A model generated the notes under the pieces. That model did no database searches and was not told the DNA's origin. It worked only from the letters and a program-made list of their open reading frames with translations. DNA of 20,532 bases from Syntrophorhabdaceae bacterium PtaU1.Bin034 (GTDB taxonomy: Bacteria; Desulfobacterota_G; Syntrophorhabdia; Syntrophorhabdales; WCHB1-27): positions 1-20,532 of the forward strand of contig MVRP01000062.1 in NCBI GenBank assembly GCA_002067405.1, in the 5' to 3' direction. This document shows positions 1 to 6,501 of the stretch, one piece after another; positions within the stretch are counted from its first letter, which is position 1, and every line of letters starts with the position of its first letter. A program made the translations under genes and the position numbers.

Positions 1-92
1 CGGTAATCTTGATTGCCGGATTATGGACAATTGAAGGACGTCTCCTTGTCTTTTTGGTTCTCACCGGCTTTGCGGTAAGTCGCCAACCACTA

Positions 93-128
93 TTGACGGC
101 AAAGCTACAGTACGTTATATTGTACGTA
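93..128 (+). promoter_or_regulatory. Promoter and operator-like inverted repeat for the first Phd/ParE operon
   Basis: A -35 TTGACG (93-98) and a -10 TATATT (116-121) are separated by 17 bases. The inverted repeat TACGT/ACGTA (111-128) overlaps the -10. Phd-type antitoxins usually repress their own operon at such sites, so autoregulation is inferred. A diverged copy of this region lies at 14965-15031. Confidence 0.6.
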
Positions 129-146
129 ATATGCCAGAGGTGTTCC

Positions 147-428
147 ATGAAGCGGCTTAGAGTCAACGAAGATATCCGACCCTTGTCCGAGGTGAGAACG
201 GGAATAGCCTCGTTCGTGAAACAGGTGCGCGACACCAAGCGTCCCCTTGTCATCACCCAGCACGGAAAGGGCGTCGCGGTTCTGGTGGACGCGGGGGAAT
301 ATGAGGCTATGGAGGAGAAGCTGGAGCTGCTCCAGGACATACAGACATCCGTGAGCCAGATAGAAGCCAGCCAGGGAATCGACCATACAGACGCCAAAGC
401 GTGCGTGCTGAGACGAATCAAGAAGTGA
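147..428 (+). CDS. Phd/YefM-family antitoxin
   Basis: A 93-residue antitoxin expected to neutralise the ParE-like toxin encoded next to it and to bind its own operator. The start is the ATG of MKRLRVNEDIRPLSEV, preceded by the ribosome-binding site AGAGGTG. A longer frame opening at base 9 runs through the promoter and is unlikely. The N-terminal half carries the Phd/YefM DNA-binding fold pattern (IRPLSEVRTGIASFVKQV, then RPLVITQHGKGVAVLVDAGEYEAME). The C-terminal part is the region that normally wraps the toxin. The stop overlaps the toxin start (GTGA), so the two are translationally coupled. The first 16 codons and upstream region recur at 14965-15080 as a broken duplicate. Family assignment is firm; specificity is inferred. 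Confidence 0.88.
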   Translation: MKRLRVNEDIRPLSEVRTGIASFVKQVRDTKRPLVITQHGKGVAVLVDAGEYEAMEEKLELLQDIQTSVSQIEASQGIDHTDAKACVLRRIKK

Positions 429-721
429 AGATTCTCTGGTCTCCTCTTGCAATCGAGAGGGCATCGGAGATAGCCGAATACATAGCCCGGGACAATGTTG
501 ATGCGGCCGAAAGATGGGTAAATGAGCTTTTCGGGAAAGTCGACCTCCTAACGACCTTCCCGGAAAGCGGCCTTATCGTGCCGGAGACCCGTAACGAAAC
601 TATAAGAGAACTGGTATACGGCAATTACCGGATAATCTACAGGCTGCAGGAAAAGCGGATTTCAATCGTCACCATTCGCCACGGGAAACAGATTCTGCCG
701 GTGGACGAGATTAAGGCATAG
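425..721 (+). CDS. ParE/RelE-superfamily toxin
   Basis: A 98-residue toxin of the ParE/RelE fold. I place the start at the GTG at 425, which overlaps the antitoxin stop; a GTG at 401 would extend it into the antitoxin and is less likely. Visible family features are an N-terminal SPLAIERASEIAEYIARDN helix pair, the central FPESGLIVPE segment, and the C-terminal strands ELVYGNYRIIYRL and ISIVTIRHGKQ. This pattern matches ParE-type proteins, whose studied members poison DNA gyrase, although some relatives are mRNA endonucleases. The reading frame looks intact and full length. It is paired with the upstream Phd antitoxin in the usual antitoxin-first order. Confidence 0.87.
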   Translation: MKILWSPLAIERASEIAEYIARDNVDAAERWVNELFGKVDLLTTFPESGLIVPETRNETIRELVYGNYRIIYRLQEKRISIVTIRHGKQILPVDEIKA

Positions 722-751
722 AAGAAAGCGTGCACATGTGGACGGACCAAA

Positions 752-931
752 GTCGGCAGGAAGGAGCGACTCTGACAGAAGCCGCGATAGCTGCCTTCAT
801 CAGCGTGCGCTGCTCATAGTGGTCTTCAGCCTCTGTGGGAACCCTGAGCACAAAATCGCTATCTCCCAGAATCCGATAGCTCCCTTTACCCGCTGCCTTT
901 GGTGCTTCAATTCCGACCAGCCGCCGATGCT
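752..931 (-). pseudogene. Remnant of a REP-associated tyrosine transposase (C-terminal part)
   Basis: On the minus strand, one frame gives SIGGWSELKHQRQRVKG. After a one-base frame change it continues as SYRILGDSDFVLRV and PTEAEDHYEQRTLMKAAI. The order GGWS..., then RILGDSDFV, then an acidic helix is the pattern I know from the C-terminal region of IS200-like REP-associated transposases in Deltaproteobacteria. The catalytic N-terminal domain with the HUH motif is absent, so this is a decayed fragment. It lies directly upstream of repeat copy A. The assignment rests on recalled family pattern, not an alignment. Confidence 0.55.
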
Positions 932-1044
932 TCTAGAGTTAGATTGATATTCATCGTCATGGAATACCTCCAACTTCTCTTCCCTGTATTATGGCAGCTC
1001 AAATTGGCAATTGTTGACAACCGGGACGACAAACCGTGAATAGC

Positions 1045-1330
1045 GGGGCATCCTTCAATTGTTCAATAGCTCCTCCCCGTATAAAGACCTTATCTCCTTC
1101 CATGATTTTCCTCCCCCGCGCCACGGCACAGCTTACGGCCAAGGGAGCCGCATGGCTTTGCCAAAGGACTTTATTTTGCCGCCCGCTTACGCTCGATAAA
1201 GGCGGATAAGAGCGGATAAAGGCCATGAAAGAAAGAGAGGGCTGAGCGACGGCGATAGTGCCGTCCCTCAGATTCCGGCCTCCGGCGGAAATACTCTCAC
1301 TGAGGCAGAAGAAGATTTCGCAGATGACCA
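1045..1330. repeat. Mosaic interspersed repeat, copy A
   Basis: This copy begins with the CATCCTTCAATTGTTCAATAG module and continues through the GCTTACGGCC, TTTGCCGCCCGCTTACGCTC and GCGGATAAAGGCC modules. The hairpin CTGAG-GACGGC...GCCGTC-CTCAG lies at 1242-1271 and the TTCCGGCCTCCGGCGGAA module follows. After the shared core it switches to an alternative tail (CTGAGGCAGA..., AGATTT.GCAGATGA) shared only with copy D. It is intergenic and runs straight into the CopG-like/zeta remnant. Confidence 0.85.
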
Positions 1331-1647
1331 GATTGAGGAGCGGGCAGACCACTAAGATCAGTGGCGTTTCCATGGCAGAGGTCATTCGCGAAGGAATAGA
1401 AGAGGCTATCCGATCGGCAAGCCGATCCCTTACCAGGTATGAGCGGAGCATGGAATTGCTGCGGCAGGCGTTTAGTATTGCTGATACCGCCACTATCTAC
1501 GATAACTCTTTCGAGTACCCCGTACGCATTGCCAAGAAGACAGCCACAAACGAGGTCATCATCTACCCCCGGCAATACCCAAGCAAGTGGAGCGCTCATT
1601 ACATACGCAAAGCTCCTCGGGACGGAAGGGACTACAGTTACGGTTAA
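1324..1647 (+). pseudogene. Fusion remnant: CopG-like antitoxin tail joined to zeta-toxin tail
   Basis: The open frame here has two recognisable pieces. Residues encoded at about 1324-1420 (TTKISGVSMAEVIREGIEEA) match the second half of a ribbon-helix-helix antitoxin. From about 1432 the frame continues as RYERSMELLRQAFSIADTAT and IYDNS, the pattern at the C-terminal end of zeta-toxin kinases; compare the intact kinase at 6502, which ends similarly with RRIADDWFIYDNS. The kinase P-loop and the antitoxin N-terminus are both missing. The upstream edge is repeat copy A. It is most likely scrap from two TA modules joined in frame. Whether it is expressed cannot be told. Confidence 0.45.
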
Positions 1648-1666
1648 GTAGTCTAGAAATGTAAAC

Positions 1667-1699
1667 CGCCTGCCTTTCAAACTGGGCAGGCGTTTTTTT
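1667..1699 (+). terminator. Rho-independent terminator
   Basis: A perfect 8-bp stem CGCCTGCC/GGCAGGCG with a 10-base loop is followed by seven T residues. It ends the remnant region and insulates the downstream HigBA operon. Confidence 0.9.
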
Positions 1700-1786
1700 A
1701 TCGTCCCGACATAGGTCAGCTTGGAATTGGTCATTGAAAATCGCTTAACTTGTGCCTCCCTACGGGATACAATCAGTCCGGTAGGC

Positions 1787-1814
1787 TTGCGAAATATATC
1801 AAAACTTATATAAT
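1787..1814 (+). promoter_or_regulatory. Promoter of the HigBA operon
   Basis: TTGCGA (1787-1792) and a consensus TATAAT (1809-1814) are separated by 16 bases. The ATG at 1821 lies where transcription should begin, so the mRNA may be leaderless. Confidence 0.6.
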
Positions 1815-1820
1815 ACTTCT

Positions 1821-2147
1821 ATGATTGAAAAAGCCTTGAAATTCGTTGGGTCAAGTCTCGACGACCTTCGAAACTTTCCTGAAGAAGCCCGGAGAGTTGC
1901 AGGCTTTGAACTCCGGGCTATCCAGAACGGATTGGAGCCCCGAGATTGGAAGGCCATGCAGTCGATAGGCTCGGGAGTAAAGGAAATTCGCATTCACGTG
2001 TTGGGCGAGTGGCGAGTAATCTACGTGGCAAGATTGTCCGATGCCATCTACGTGCTTCACGCCTTTCAAAAGAAAGGACAGAAGACGAACGAGAACGATA
2101 TTGAGTTAGCCCGGAAACGACTCAAACAAATTGGAGGCAGTCTATGA
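1821..2147 (+). CDS. higB: HigB-like toxin (phage Gp49-like/RelE superfamily)
   Basis: A 108-residue toxin of the Gp49/HigB branch of the RelE superfamily, whose studied members cleave mRNA on the ribosome. Typical segments are FPEEARRVAGFELRAIQNG, DWKAMQSIGSGVKEIRIHV, WRVIYVARLSDAIYVLHAFQ and the C-terminal QKKGQKTNENDIELARKRL, whose KK.QKT pattern is a family hallmark. It precedes its antitoxin, the reversed order typical of higBA, and its stop overlaps the antitoxin start (ATGA). No Shine-Dalgarno site is evident; the strong -10 ends seven bases before the ATG. The frame appears intact. Confidence 0.9.
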   Translation: MIEKALKFVGSSLDDLRNFPEEARRVAGFELRAIQNGLEPRDWKAMQSIGSGVKEIRIHVLGEWRVIYVARLSDAIYVLHAFQKKGQKTNENDIELARKRLKQIGGSL

Positions 2148-2428
2148 GCGAGCCTATAGTCAATTCATCTGAAAACGTATTCATCGATCTCGGCTATTCT
2201 CCCGACGAAGCCGCCATTCTTCAAATGCGCGCTGACCTTATGGCCGATCTTCGTAAGTTCATTAAAGCAAAGAAGCTGACCCAGGCCAAAGCCGCCGAGG
2301 TCTTGGGTGTCAGTCAGAGTCGAGTCTCCGATCTTATTAGGGGCAAGTGGGAAAAATTCAGTCTTGAAATGCTGATCATTCTTGCCACGAAAGCTGGAAT
2401 GCATGTGACTCTCAAGACCGCAGCATAA
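2144..2428 (+). CDS. higA: HigA-like antitoxin, XRE-family helix-turn-helix
   Basis: A 94-residue DNA-binding antitoxin paired with the upstream HigB-like toxin. The helix-turn-helix lies at about residues 43-67 (LTQAKAAEVLGVSQSRVSDL, then IRGKW), in the form found in the XRE/HTH_37 group that accompanies Gp49-like toxins. The N-terminal segment (NVFIDLGYSPDEAAILQMRA) is also typical of that group. Translation starts at the ATG overlapping the toxin stop, so synthesis is coupled. It probably represses the promoter at 1787-1814; no clear palindrome was found there. Confidence 0.9.
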   Translation: MSEPIVNSSENVFIDLGYSPDEAAILQMRADLMADLRKFIKAKKLTQAKAAEVLGVSQSRVSDLIRGKWEKFSLEMLIILATKAGMHVTLKTAA

Positions 2429-2518
2429 AGGCGGGATAACTGTCATTGCACCGGACGCGACATGATATCGGGCTTGTTTTTCATCTCCCGGATGCTCATG
2501 TGATAGAAGGGGACATTC

Positions 2519-2776
2519 TTATACTGTCTTTCTTTTCGATTCTCTTGAATGAACAATCCCAAGCAGACCGTCTACAGCTATGTCTTCATCTATGAGGGGC
2601 CAGTGAATACCATAGCCGGAAGGAGAGATTTCAAATGTATTCTTCTCTTTTTCGGAGGCACGGTCAAGGGCGTTCGAAATGTCTTTGATCCTGACTCTTT
2701 TTTCTTCCCCATCTATGGTTAGCACAAGATACTCTTCGCTAAAATGAACATTTTTAATGTCATGATAAGGTTTCAT
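2519..2776 (-). CDS. DUF2442 family protein
   Basis: An 85-residue protein with the DUF2442 signature GIHWPLIDEDIAVDGLLG near its C-terminus and an N-terminal strand pattern VHFSEEYLVLTIDGEEKRV. DUF2442 proteins are commonly encoded in two-gene units with TA-like partners, and their biochemical role is not established. The start ATG overlaps the stop of the upstream small gene (ATGA), and AAGGAGG lies eight bases before it, inside that gene. A second, distant member of the family is encoded at 3197-3427. The family call is firm; a TA role is inferred from context. Confidence 0.8.
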   Translation of the reverse strand: MKPYHDIKNVHFSEEYLVLTIDGEEKRVRIKDISNALDRASEKEKNTFEISPSGYGIHWPLIDEDIAVDGLLGIVHSRESKRKTV

Positions 2777-2916
2777 TGCTGCAACCTCCTTTGAAACTCA
2801 TCCCACTGCTCTTCAATATACTCAAAATGCTGGAAGATTATTCGTCTTATTTCACGCCTGTCTTTAGGGGACAAATCAAATGCGTAAGCCTCCTCGAACA
2901 GATTCATTTGTTTCAT
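2773..2916 (-). CDS. Small protein of unknown family, first gene of the DUF2442 operon
   Basis: I do not recognise this family. With the ATG at 2916 it is 47 residues, helical and highly charged: MNLFEEAYAFDLSPKDRR, then a C-terminal FEYIEEQWDEFQRRLQQ. The open frame extends upstream to a TTG at 3000, but that stretch contains a near-consensus promoter (2972-3000), so a start downstream of it is more plausible. A TTG at about 2943 is another option. Its stop overlaps the DUF2442 start and it carries that gene's ribosome-binding site, so the pair is co-translated. By position it could be the partner of a two-gene TA-like unit. Confidence 0.5.
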   Translation of the reverse strand: MKQMNLFEEAYAFDLSPKDRREIRRIIFQHFEYIEEQWDEFQRRLQQ

Positions 2917-2971
2917 TTGAATAGAAGAAGAGTCTCCATCCAAGTATAAGCAGTATTGTCGGCATGTCCCC

Positions 2972-3000
2972 ATTATACTTCCAGTCTCAGTCTGTATCAA
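2972..3000 (-). promoter_or_regulatory. Promoter of the small-protein/DUF2442 operon
   Basis: On the minus strand TTGATA (3000-2995) is followed after exactly 17 bases by TATAAT (2977-2972). It points into the small gene and DUF2442. Confidence 0.7.
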
Positions 3001-3029
3001 CCTGCCGATTCGGTCTTGGGGAATGGGCG

Positions 3030-3075
3030 GGACAACGGGGACGGCACAGCTTACGGCCGGGGGAGCGCCGGGAGC
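3030..3075. repeat. Short fragment of the mosaic repeat
   Basis: The segment GGCACAGCTTACGGCCGGGG matches the corresponding module of copies A, C and H and then diverges. The rest of 3001-3196 shows nothing else that I can identify. Confidence 0.55.
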
Positions 3076-3196
3076 GTTTTTCTGATGCCGGGTTATAATT
3101 TTACCTGCTTCCTTGTAGGAAAACGAACAGGGAGACGAACCCGGTTGAGTTTAGATCCGGATGACGGAAAACGTTAGTCAGATGCCTTCGGGATAA

Positions 3197-3427
3197 TTAC
3201 TCCTGCAATTCGTATTCTACCGTCTCCGGGCTGAAGTCCTGTTCGTGCGGCCACACGATGCCACCGAATGCAGGACGGACCGAGCGAAAGTATGCAGGGT
3301 CTTTAAGCTCGGTGAACACGCCTTTGTCCACGTAAGGCGCGACATCGAATATCCCTTTCCGCCCGTTCGATAGCTCGATGCTCAGTCTGTAGCCGCCAAC
3401 AGGTTTTACTGATACCACCCTGACCAT
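3197..3427 (-). CDS. DUF2442 family protein, partner of DUF4160
   Basis: A 76-residue protein of the short DUF2442 type: MVRVVSVKPVGGYRLSIEL, then GRKGIFDVAPY, then FGGIVWPHEQDFSPETVEYE at the C-terminus. It follows the DUF4160 gene by four bases on the same strand, the usual two-gene arrangement of these families in many bacteria. The pair behaves genomically like a TA module, but I know of no settled mechanism. It differs clearly from the longer DUF2442 protein at 2519-2776. Confidence 0.83.
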   Translation of the reverse strand: MVRVVSVKPVGGYRLSIELSNGRKGIFDVAPYVDKGVFTELKDPAYFRSVRPAFGGIVWPHEQDFSPETVEYELQE

Positions 3428-3431
3428 GGTT

Positions 3432-3701
3432 TCACCTCAACGGTTCGATCTTAAACGGTTGTTGTCCGACGACGGCCATTTTCCAGTTGGCCTTAAGGTC
3501 GTCTTTGTGAATTTCAATCCACGCCTGCACTAGTTTCATTTTCGTTGCCGGAAGGCTCCCCTCAAGGATTGCGCCGTCCTCAATGCTGACAATCGACGAG
3601 TATTCGGCATATTCCACGTGAACGTGTGGCAGGTTGTGCTTTTTGTTGTCGAAGTAGAACATCGATACGATGATACCGTAAAACATGGAGATTATCGGCA
3701 T
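3432..3701 (-). CDS. DUF4160 family protein
   Basis: An 89-residue protein matching DUF4160: N-terminal MPIISMFYGIIVSMFY, the central LPHVHVEYAEYSSIVSIEDG (the usual PPHFH variant is LPHVH here), GSLPATKMKLVQAWIEIHKD and DLKANW. The family is nearly always next to DUF2442, as here. The function is unknown; a TA-like role is predicted from genomic behaviour. The start is supported by GGGAGATG seven or so bases upstream. An extended -10 (TGATATAAT on the minus strand, 3731-3723) lies just before. Confidence 0.85.
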   Translation of the reverse strand: MPIISMFYGIIVSMFYFDNKKHNLPHVHVEYAEYSSIVSIEDGAILEGSLPATKMKLVQAWIEIHKDDLKANWKMAVVGQQPFKIEPLR

Positions 3702-3722
3702 GTGTCATCTCCCTTTAGTTGG

Positions 3723-3731
3723 ATTATATCA
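3723..3731 (-). promoter_or_regulatory. Extended -10 promoter for DUF4160/DUF2442
   Basis: On the minus strand the element reads TGATATAAT, an extended -10 (TGN plus consensus hexamer). The -35 region is poor, as allowed for extended -10 promoters. The same nine bases occur upstream of the antitoxin at 5503-5778. Confidence 0.5.
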
Positions 3732-3894
3732 CGTACCGCAAAACCGTTTCCATATCTCGGCGATACTTCCGTCACATAATCTCTTACTGCATTCTTCGGC
3801 GGATCTATGGCGGATATAGGGGACGCTCTCCCCGAGAGGGCCTATCTCTCTTTGAAAGGAAAAGGAGAGATGAGAGCATGAAAAAGAGCGTTTT

Positions 3895-4027
3895 GACGCA
3901 GATGAACGCGGATTGTAAGGATTGACGCAGATAAGAGGGTGTTGTGGCCGCCATTGCGATAGAACGGGCAATGCCGGCCACATTCAACCGCTTCTCGGAC
4001 GCTGCGGGCATGTCACCTGAAGGTGAT
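3895..4027. repeat. Mosaic repeat, tail-module fragment (copy I)
   Basis: Bases 3895-3935 are degenerate tandem units of the type GACGCAGAT.AACGCGGAT. Bases 3944-4027 contain ATTGCGATAGAACGGGCAAT, a small hairpin, then CATTCAACCGCTT and GGACGCTGCGGGC.TGTCACC. The first part matches the head of copy F (11472-11525) and the second matches the tail of copy E (10170-10215), so this piece links two modules seen apart elsewhere. The rest of 3702-3943 holds no recognisable gene. Confidence 0.7.
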
Positions 4028-4029
4028 GG

Positions 4030-4231
4030 CCTTGATCGGATATACCGTTTTTATACTATAGCCGGTCAAAAGATAATCCATCTGCCCCCTGGTCAAGTCC
4101 GAGGCAAGCTTTATCATGAAAATCAAGTATTTTTTTCGGACACAGACACGGCGTTGGTCGAGTTTTCCGACCGCGCCGTTAATGAAACCAAAGAGATTAA
4201 TGAGAATATCTATAAGGGGGTAGTCATTTAG
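4030..4231 (+). pseudogene. Unrecognised gene fragment fused to repeat
   Basis: An open frame from 3944 to 4231 begins inside repeat copy I. Only the part after about 4030 looks like unique protein: IAGQKIIHLPPGQVRGKLYH, VFFSDTDTALVEFSDRAVNE and a C-terminal KGVVI. It has no internal start codon with a ribosome-binding site. The likeliest reading is a gene whose 5' end was replaced by the repeat. I do not recognise the family. It ends just before the promoter region of the Fic gene, so it may be the remains of a partner gene. Confidence 0.3.
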
Positions 4232-4356
4232 CTCCAGTTCCTGTTATAATGATATCAGATGTTTTTCCCTTATTCTGCGGGCTAATGGAGCTATTGCCCC
4301 TTTCAGAGCTTGACTATCCAACAACTTCGAGAGACGGTTTCAGGAGGATTCGACTC

Positions 4357-5430
4357 ATGATGACGCTTCGACAACTTTCACTGAAACCACCGAATATTCC
4401 TGCTTCGACTGCATGGTATATCGCCGATCTTTCCGAGTCCCGAGGAAAGCAGGAACTCTACACACACCAGTCACCACAAAAGCTGAAGGCACTTCGGGAG
4501 CATGCCCTTGTCGAGAGCGCGGTGTCGTCGAACCGCATCGAGGGCGTAACCATGGACGAGAAGCGCGTCGCAACAGTGATCTTCGGAAGACCACCCCTGA
4601 GAGACAGAGATGAGGAAGAAATACGAGGATATCGCGATGCCCTGAACCTCATTCACAATCAGGGCAAGGATCTTCCCGTTTCACAGGATACCATTTTACA
4701 GTTGCACCACATGTGCCGTGGTGACATATGGGACGCAGGAAAGTACAAGGAAAAGGATGGAGATATCATAGAGAAGTACCCGGACGGGAGGACAAGAGTC
4801 AGGTTTCACACCGTCACGGCGAAAGAAACACCGCAGGCTATGACCGAACTCGTTGACATGTGGGGCCGCTGTCTTCGTGAAAAATGGATCCATCCCCTTA
4901 TCGCTTTAGCAGCATTCAATCTTGATTTTCTCTGCATTCATCCCTTTCGGGACGGGAACGGAAGGGTATCACGCTTGCTTCTGCTTCTTCAGTCTTACCA
5001 TCTCGGCTACGAGGTCGGCAGGTACATAAGTCTCGAAAGGTTTATCGAGGAGAGCAAGGAGCGGTACTACGAGACGTTGGAACAAAGTTCCGTAGGGTGG
5101 CACGAAGGCAAGAATGATCCTTGGCCTTATGTGAATTACATACTCTACACAATGAAAAGTGTGTATCGTGAGTTTGAGATGCGCCTCGACGCGACAAAAA
5201 GTCCACGGGGGTCGAAGACGGAGATGATTATCTCTGCAATCAATCGCTTTGCCGATCAGTTCACGTTGACCGACCTCGAGCGCGCTGTTCCCGGGGTGAG
5301 CCACGACATGCTGCGCAAGGTCCTCAAGGACCTTCAAAAAGAAGGGCGTGTCGAGTGTGTGGGGCGCGGTCGCGGGGCACCGTGGAGAAAGAGGGTAATA
5401 ACAACAAAAGAGGGTAAAGAAAGGGGGTAA
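4357..5430 (+). CDS. Fic domain protein (AMP transferase-like) with N-terminal inhibitory motif
   Basis: A 357-residue Fic protein that probably transfers AMP from ATP to a protein target. The start is the first of two tandem ATGs, with AGGAGG nine bases upstream; the frame is open back to 4249 but that part holds a TATAAT (4245-4250). The catalytic motif HPFRDGNGRVSR is complete at residues 195-206 (His, Asp, Asn and both Arg present). An S-NRI-EG motif near residues 58-63 matches the (S/T)xxxE(G/N) inhibitory helix, placing it in the N-terminally self-inhibited class, so a separate antitoxin is not required. The C-terminal 80 residues look like a winged helix. Its 3' end abuts a broken ParE gene on the other strand. 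Confidence 0.9.
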   Translation: MMTLRQLSLKPPNIPASTAWYIADLSESRGKQELYTHQSPQKLKALREHALVESAVSSNRIEGVTMDEKRVATVIFGRPPLRDRDEEEIRGYRDALNLIHNQGKDLPVSQDTILQLHHMCRGDIWDAGKYKEKDGDIIEKYPDGRTRVRFHTVTAKETPQAMTELVDMWGRCLREKWIHPLIALAAFNLDFLCIHPFRDGNGRVSRLLLLLQSYHLGYEVGRYISLERFIEESKERYYETLEQSSVGWHEGKNDPWPYVNYILYTMKSVYREFEMRLDATKSPRGSKTEMIISAINRFADQFTLTDLERAVPGVSHDMLRKVLKDLQKEGRVECVGRGRGAPWRKRVITTKEGKERG

Positions 5431-5501
5431 TATCGCTATCGGCGGCAACATACTGGCCGATTTCGATCAAGTCCCGTTCTGCCGCTTCGGTGAGGATCGA
5501 T
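5430..5501 (-). pseudogene. Truncated ParE toxin stub
   Basis: Immediately downstream of the Phd antitoxin stop, the minus strand reads IGSILTEAAERDLIEIGQYV, then AADSD. This is the N-terminal helix pattern of ParE toxins (compare SPLAIERASEIAEYIARDN at 425). It then stops matching exactly where the Fic gene's 3' end begins, so about three quarters of the toxin is missing. There is no obvious start codon. I infer that a recombination event joining the Fic segment removed the toxin. Confidence 0.6.
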
Positions 5502-5502
5502 C

Positions 5503-5778
5503 CTATACTTTTTCTTCACCATCTATGCGGGCCTTCAGTTCTACCATAGCTTTCCGGAATGGACGGCGCTTGCCTGCCCTGCTCTGCTCTTCAGCTTCGT
5601 CAAGCTTCTCATAGAGCCTCAAAAGGGCCTGTTGTTCTTCAAAGAGTTTTTGGCTCATCACCACCAGATGACCTGCCCCGTTTTTGGTTATGTAAACCGG
5701 CTTCTGCTCCTTTACGCATATCTCTTCGATTTCCGCTGTCTTATTCCTTAGATCAGAAATCGGCCTGATTGTTGGCAT
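5503..5778 (-). CDS. Phd/YefM-family antitoxin without an intact toxin
   Basis: A 91-residue antitoxin (MPTIRPISDLRNKTAEIEEI, then KPVYITKNGAGHLVVMSQKL) of the Phd/YefM family. The start at 5778 has GGAGGTGACGAG before it; the frame is open further upstream but runs through the promoter. The C-terminal part is long and charged, as expected for a toxin-wrapping region. Its cognate ParE survives only as the stub at 5430-5501, so this is an orphan antitoxin. It could still repress its promoter or act on a related toxin; the other two Phd proteins here are clearly divergent. The inverted repeat upstream is a good operator candidate. Confidence 0.85.
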   Translation of the reverse strand: MPTIRPISDLRNKTAEIEEICVKEQKPVYITKNGAGHLVVMSQKLFEEQQALLRLYEKLDEAEEQSRAGKRRPFRKAMVELKARIDGEEKV

Positions 5779-5789
5779 CTCGTCACCTC

Positions 5790-5818
5790 CCGCTATTGTA
5801 GCGGTATAAATTATATCA
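5790..5818 (-). promoter_or_regulatory. Extended -10 promoter with palindromic operator candidate
   Basis: On the minus strand TGATATAAT (5818-5810) forms an extended -10. A perfect inverted repeat CCGCTA-CAA-TAGCGG (5804-5790) follows between the -10 and the ribosome-binding site, suited to repression by the antitoxin or to a 5' mRNA hairpin. Confidence 0.55.
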
Positions 5819-6018
5819 TAATACAGAACAAACACCTTCGAAAGGAAAGGGGATTAGGACGAGGGACGTCCTTCAATTTGGCCTTTTGGCACTGCTATTC
5901 TGTTTTTCATTTCTGGCCCTTATCTTTTAAAACTATACGTCAAGTACCGGGGATGAGCAAGCTTTTACCGCCTTTCGCCCTTCAATAAGCCGCTGCAATA
6001 CTGCTCCTCCACCTCCTT

Positions 6019-6320
6019 GGGAAGGGACGTGGGACATCCTTCGATTGTTCAATGGCTCCTCTCCCAACTGAAAACCTTATCTCCTTTCCGCGATTTTCCT
6101 CCCCCGAGCCAAGCGCAGCTTACGGCCAAGGGAGCCGTACGGCTTTGTCAAAGGACTTTATTTTGCCGCCCGCTTACGCTCGATAAAGGCGGATAAGAGC
6201 GGATAAAAGCCATGAAAGAGGGCTGAGTGACGGCGATAGTGCCGTCCCTCAGTTTCCGGCCTTCCGGCGGAAATACTCTCACTGCCCGGAGGGCATGAGG
6301 AGTTTACCGCAGGTGTGGTC
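6019..6320. repeat. Mosaic interspersed repeat, copy B
   Basis: Nearly the full head and core are present: ACATCCTTCGATTGTTCAAT, GAAAACCTTATCTCC, the AGCTTACGGCCAAGGGAGCC module, the CCGCCCGCTTACGCTCG module and the GACGGC/GCCGTC hairpin (6223-6252). The second hairpin keeps its left arm TTTACCGCAGGT, but the right arm is lost after GGTCAC. The gap 5836-6018 also holds a head-like scrap (GGGACGTCCTTCAATTTGG) and nothing else I can identify. Confidence 0.85.
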
Positions 6321-6381
6321 ACACTATACAAAAACCGCATGAAATCGATGCTCTTTATTTGATTTCTCCACCAAATCCCCC

Positions 6382-6412
6382 ACCGCTCAGACAGTGTTTT
6401 GGGCGGTTTTTT
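6382..6412 (+). terminator. Rho-independent terminator
   Basis: ACCGCTC and GGGCGGT form a 7-bp stem with one wobble pair and a 12-base loop, followed by six T residues. It separates repeat copy B from the promoter of the zeta-like operon. Confidence 0.7.
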
Positions 6413-6427
6413 AATAGCCACCGATTC

Positions 6428-6473
6428 TTGACATAAAGAAAGATAACGGGTATAAAGTAGAGTTTTTACTCTA
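6428..6473 (+). promoter_or_regulatory. Promoter and palindrome upstream of the zeta-like kinase operon
   Basis: A consensus TTGACA (6428-6433), a 17-base spacer and TATAAA (6451-6456) make a strong promoter. A perfect inverted repeat TAGAGT-TTTT-ACTCTA (6458-6473) directly follows the -10, where a bound repressor would block initiation. Confidence 0.75.
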
Positions 6474-6501
6474 TTTCTCAAGAGTTACGGCGCGCAAGCG
6501 A

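Noticed and set aside
999..1493. Minus-strand open frame of 164 codons
   Set aside because: Runs through repeat copy A and the fusion remnant; composition reflects the repeat and similar spurious frames appear in other copies.
2430..2518. Minus-strand frame MSIREMKNKPDIMSRPVQ as a gene start
   Set aside because: Ends after 18 codons and lies between two well-defined operons without supporting signals.
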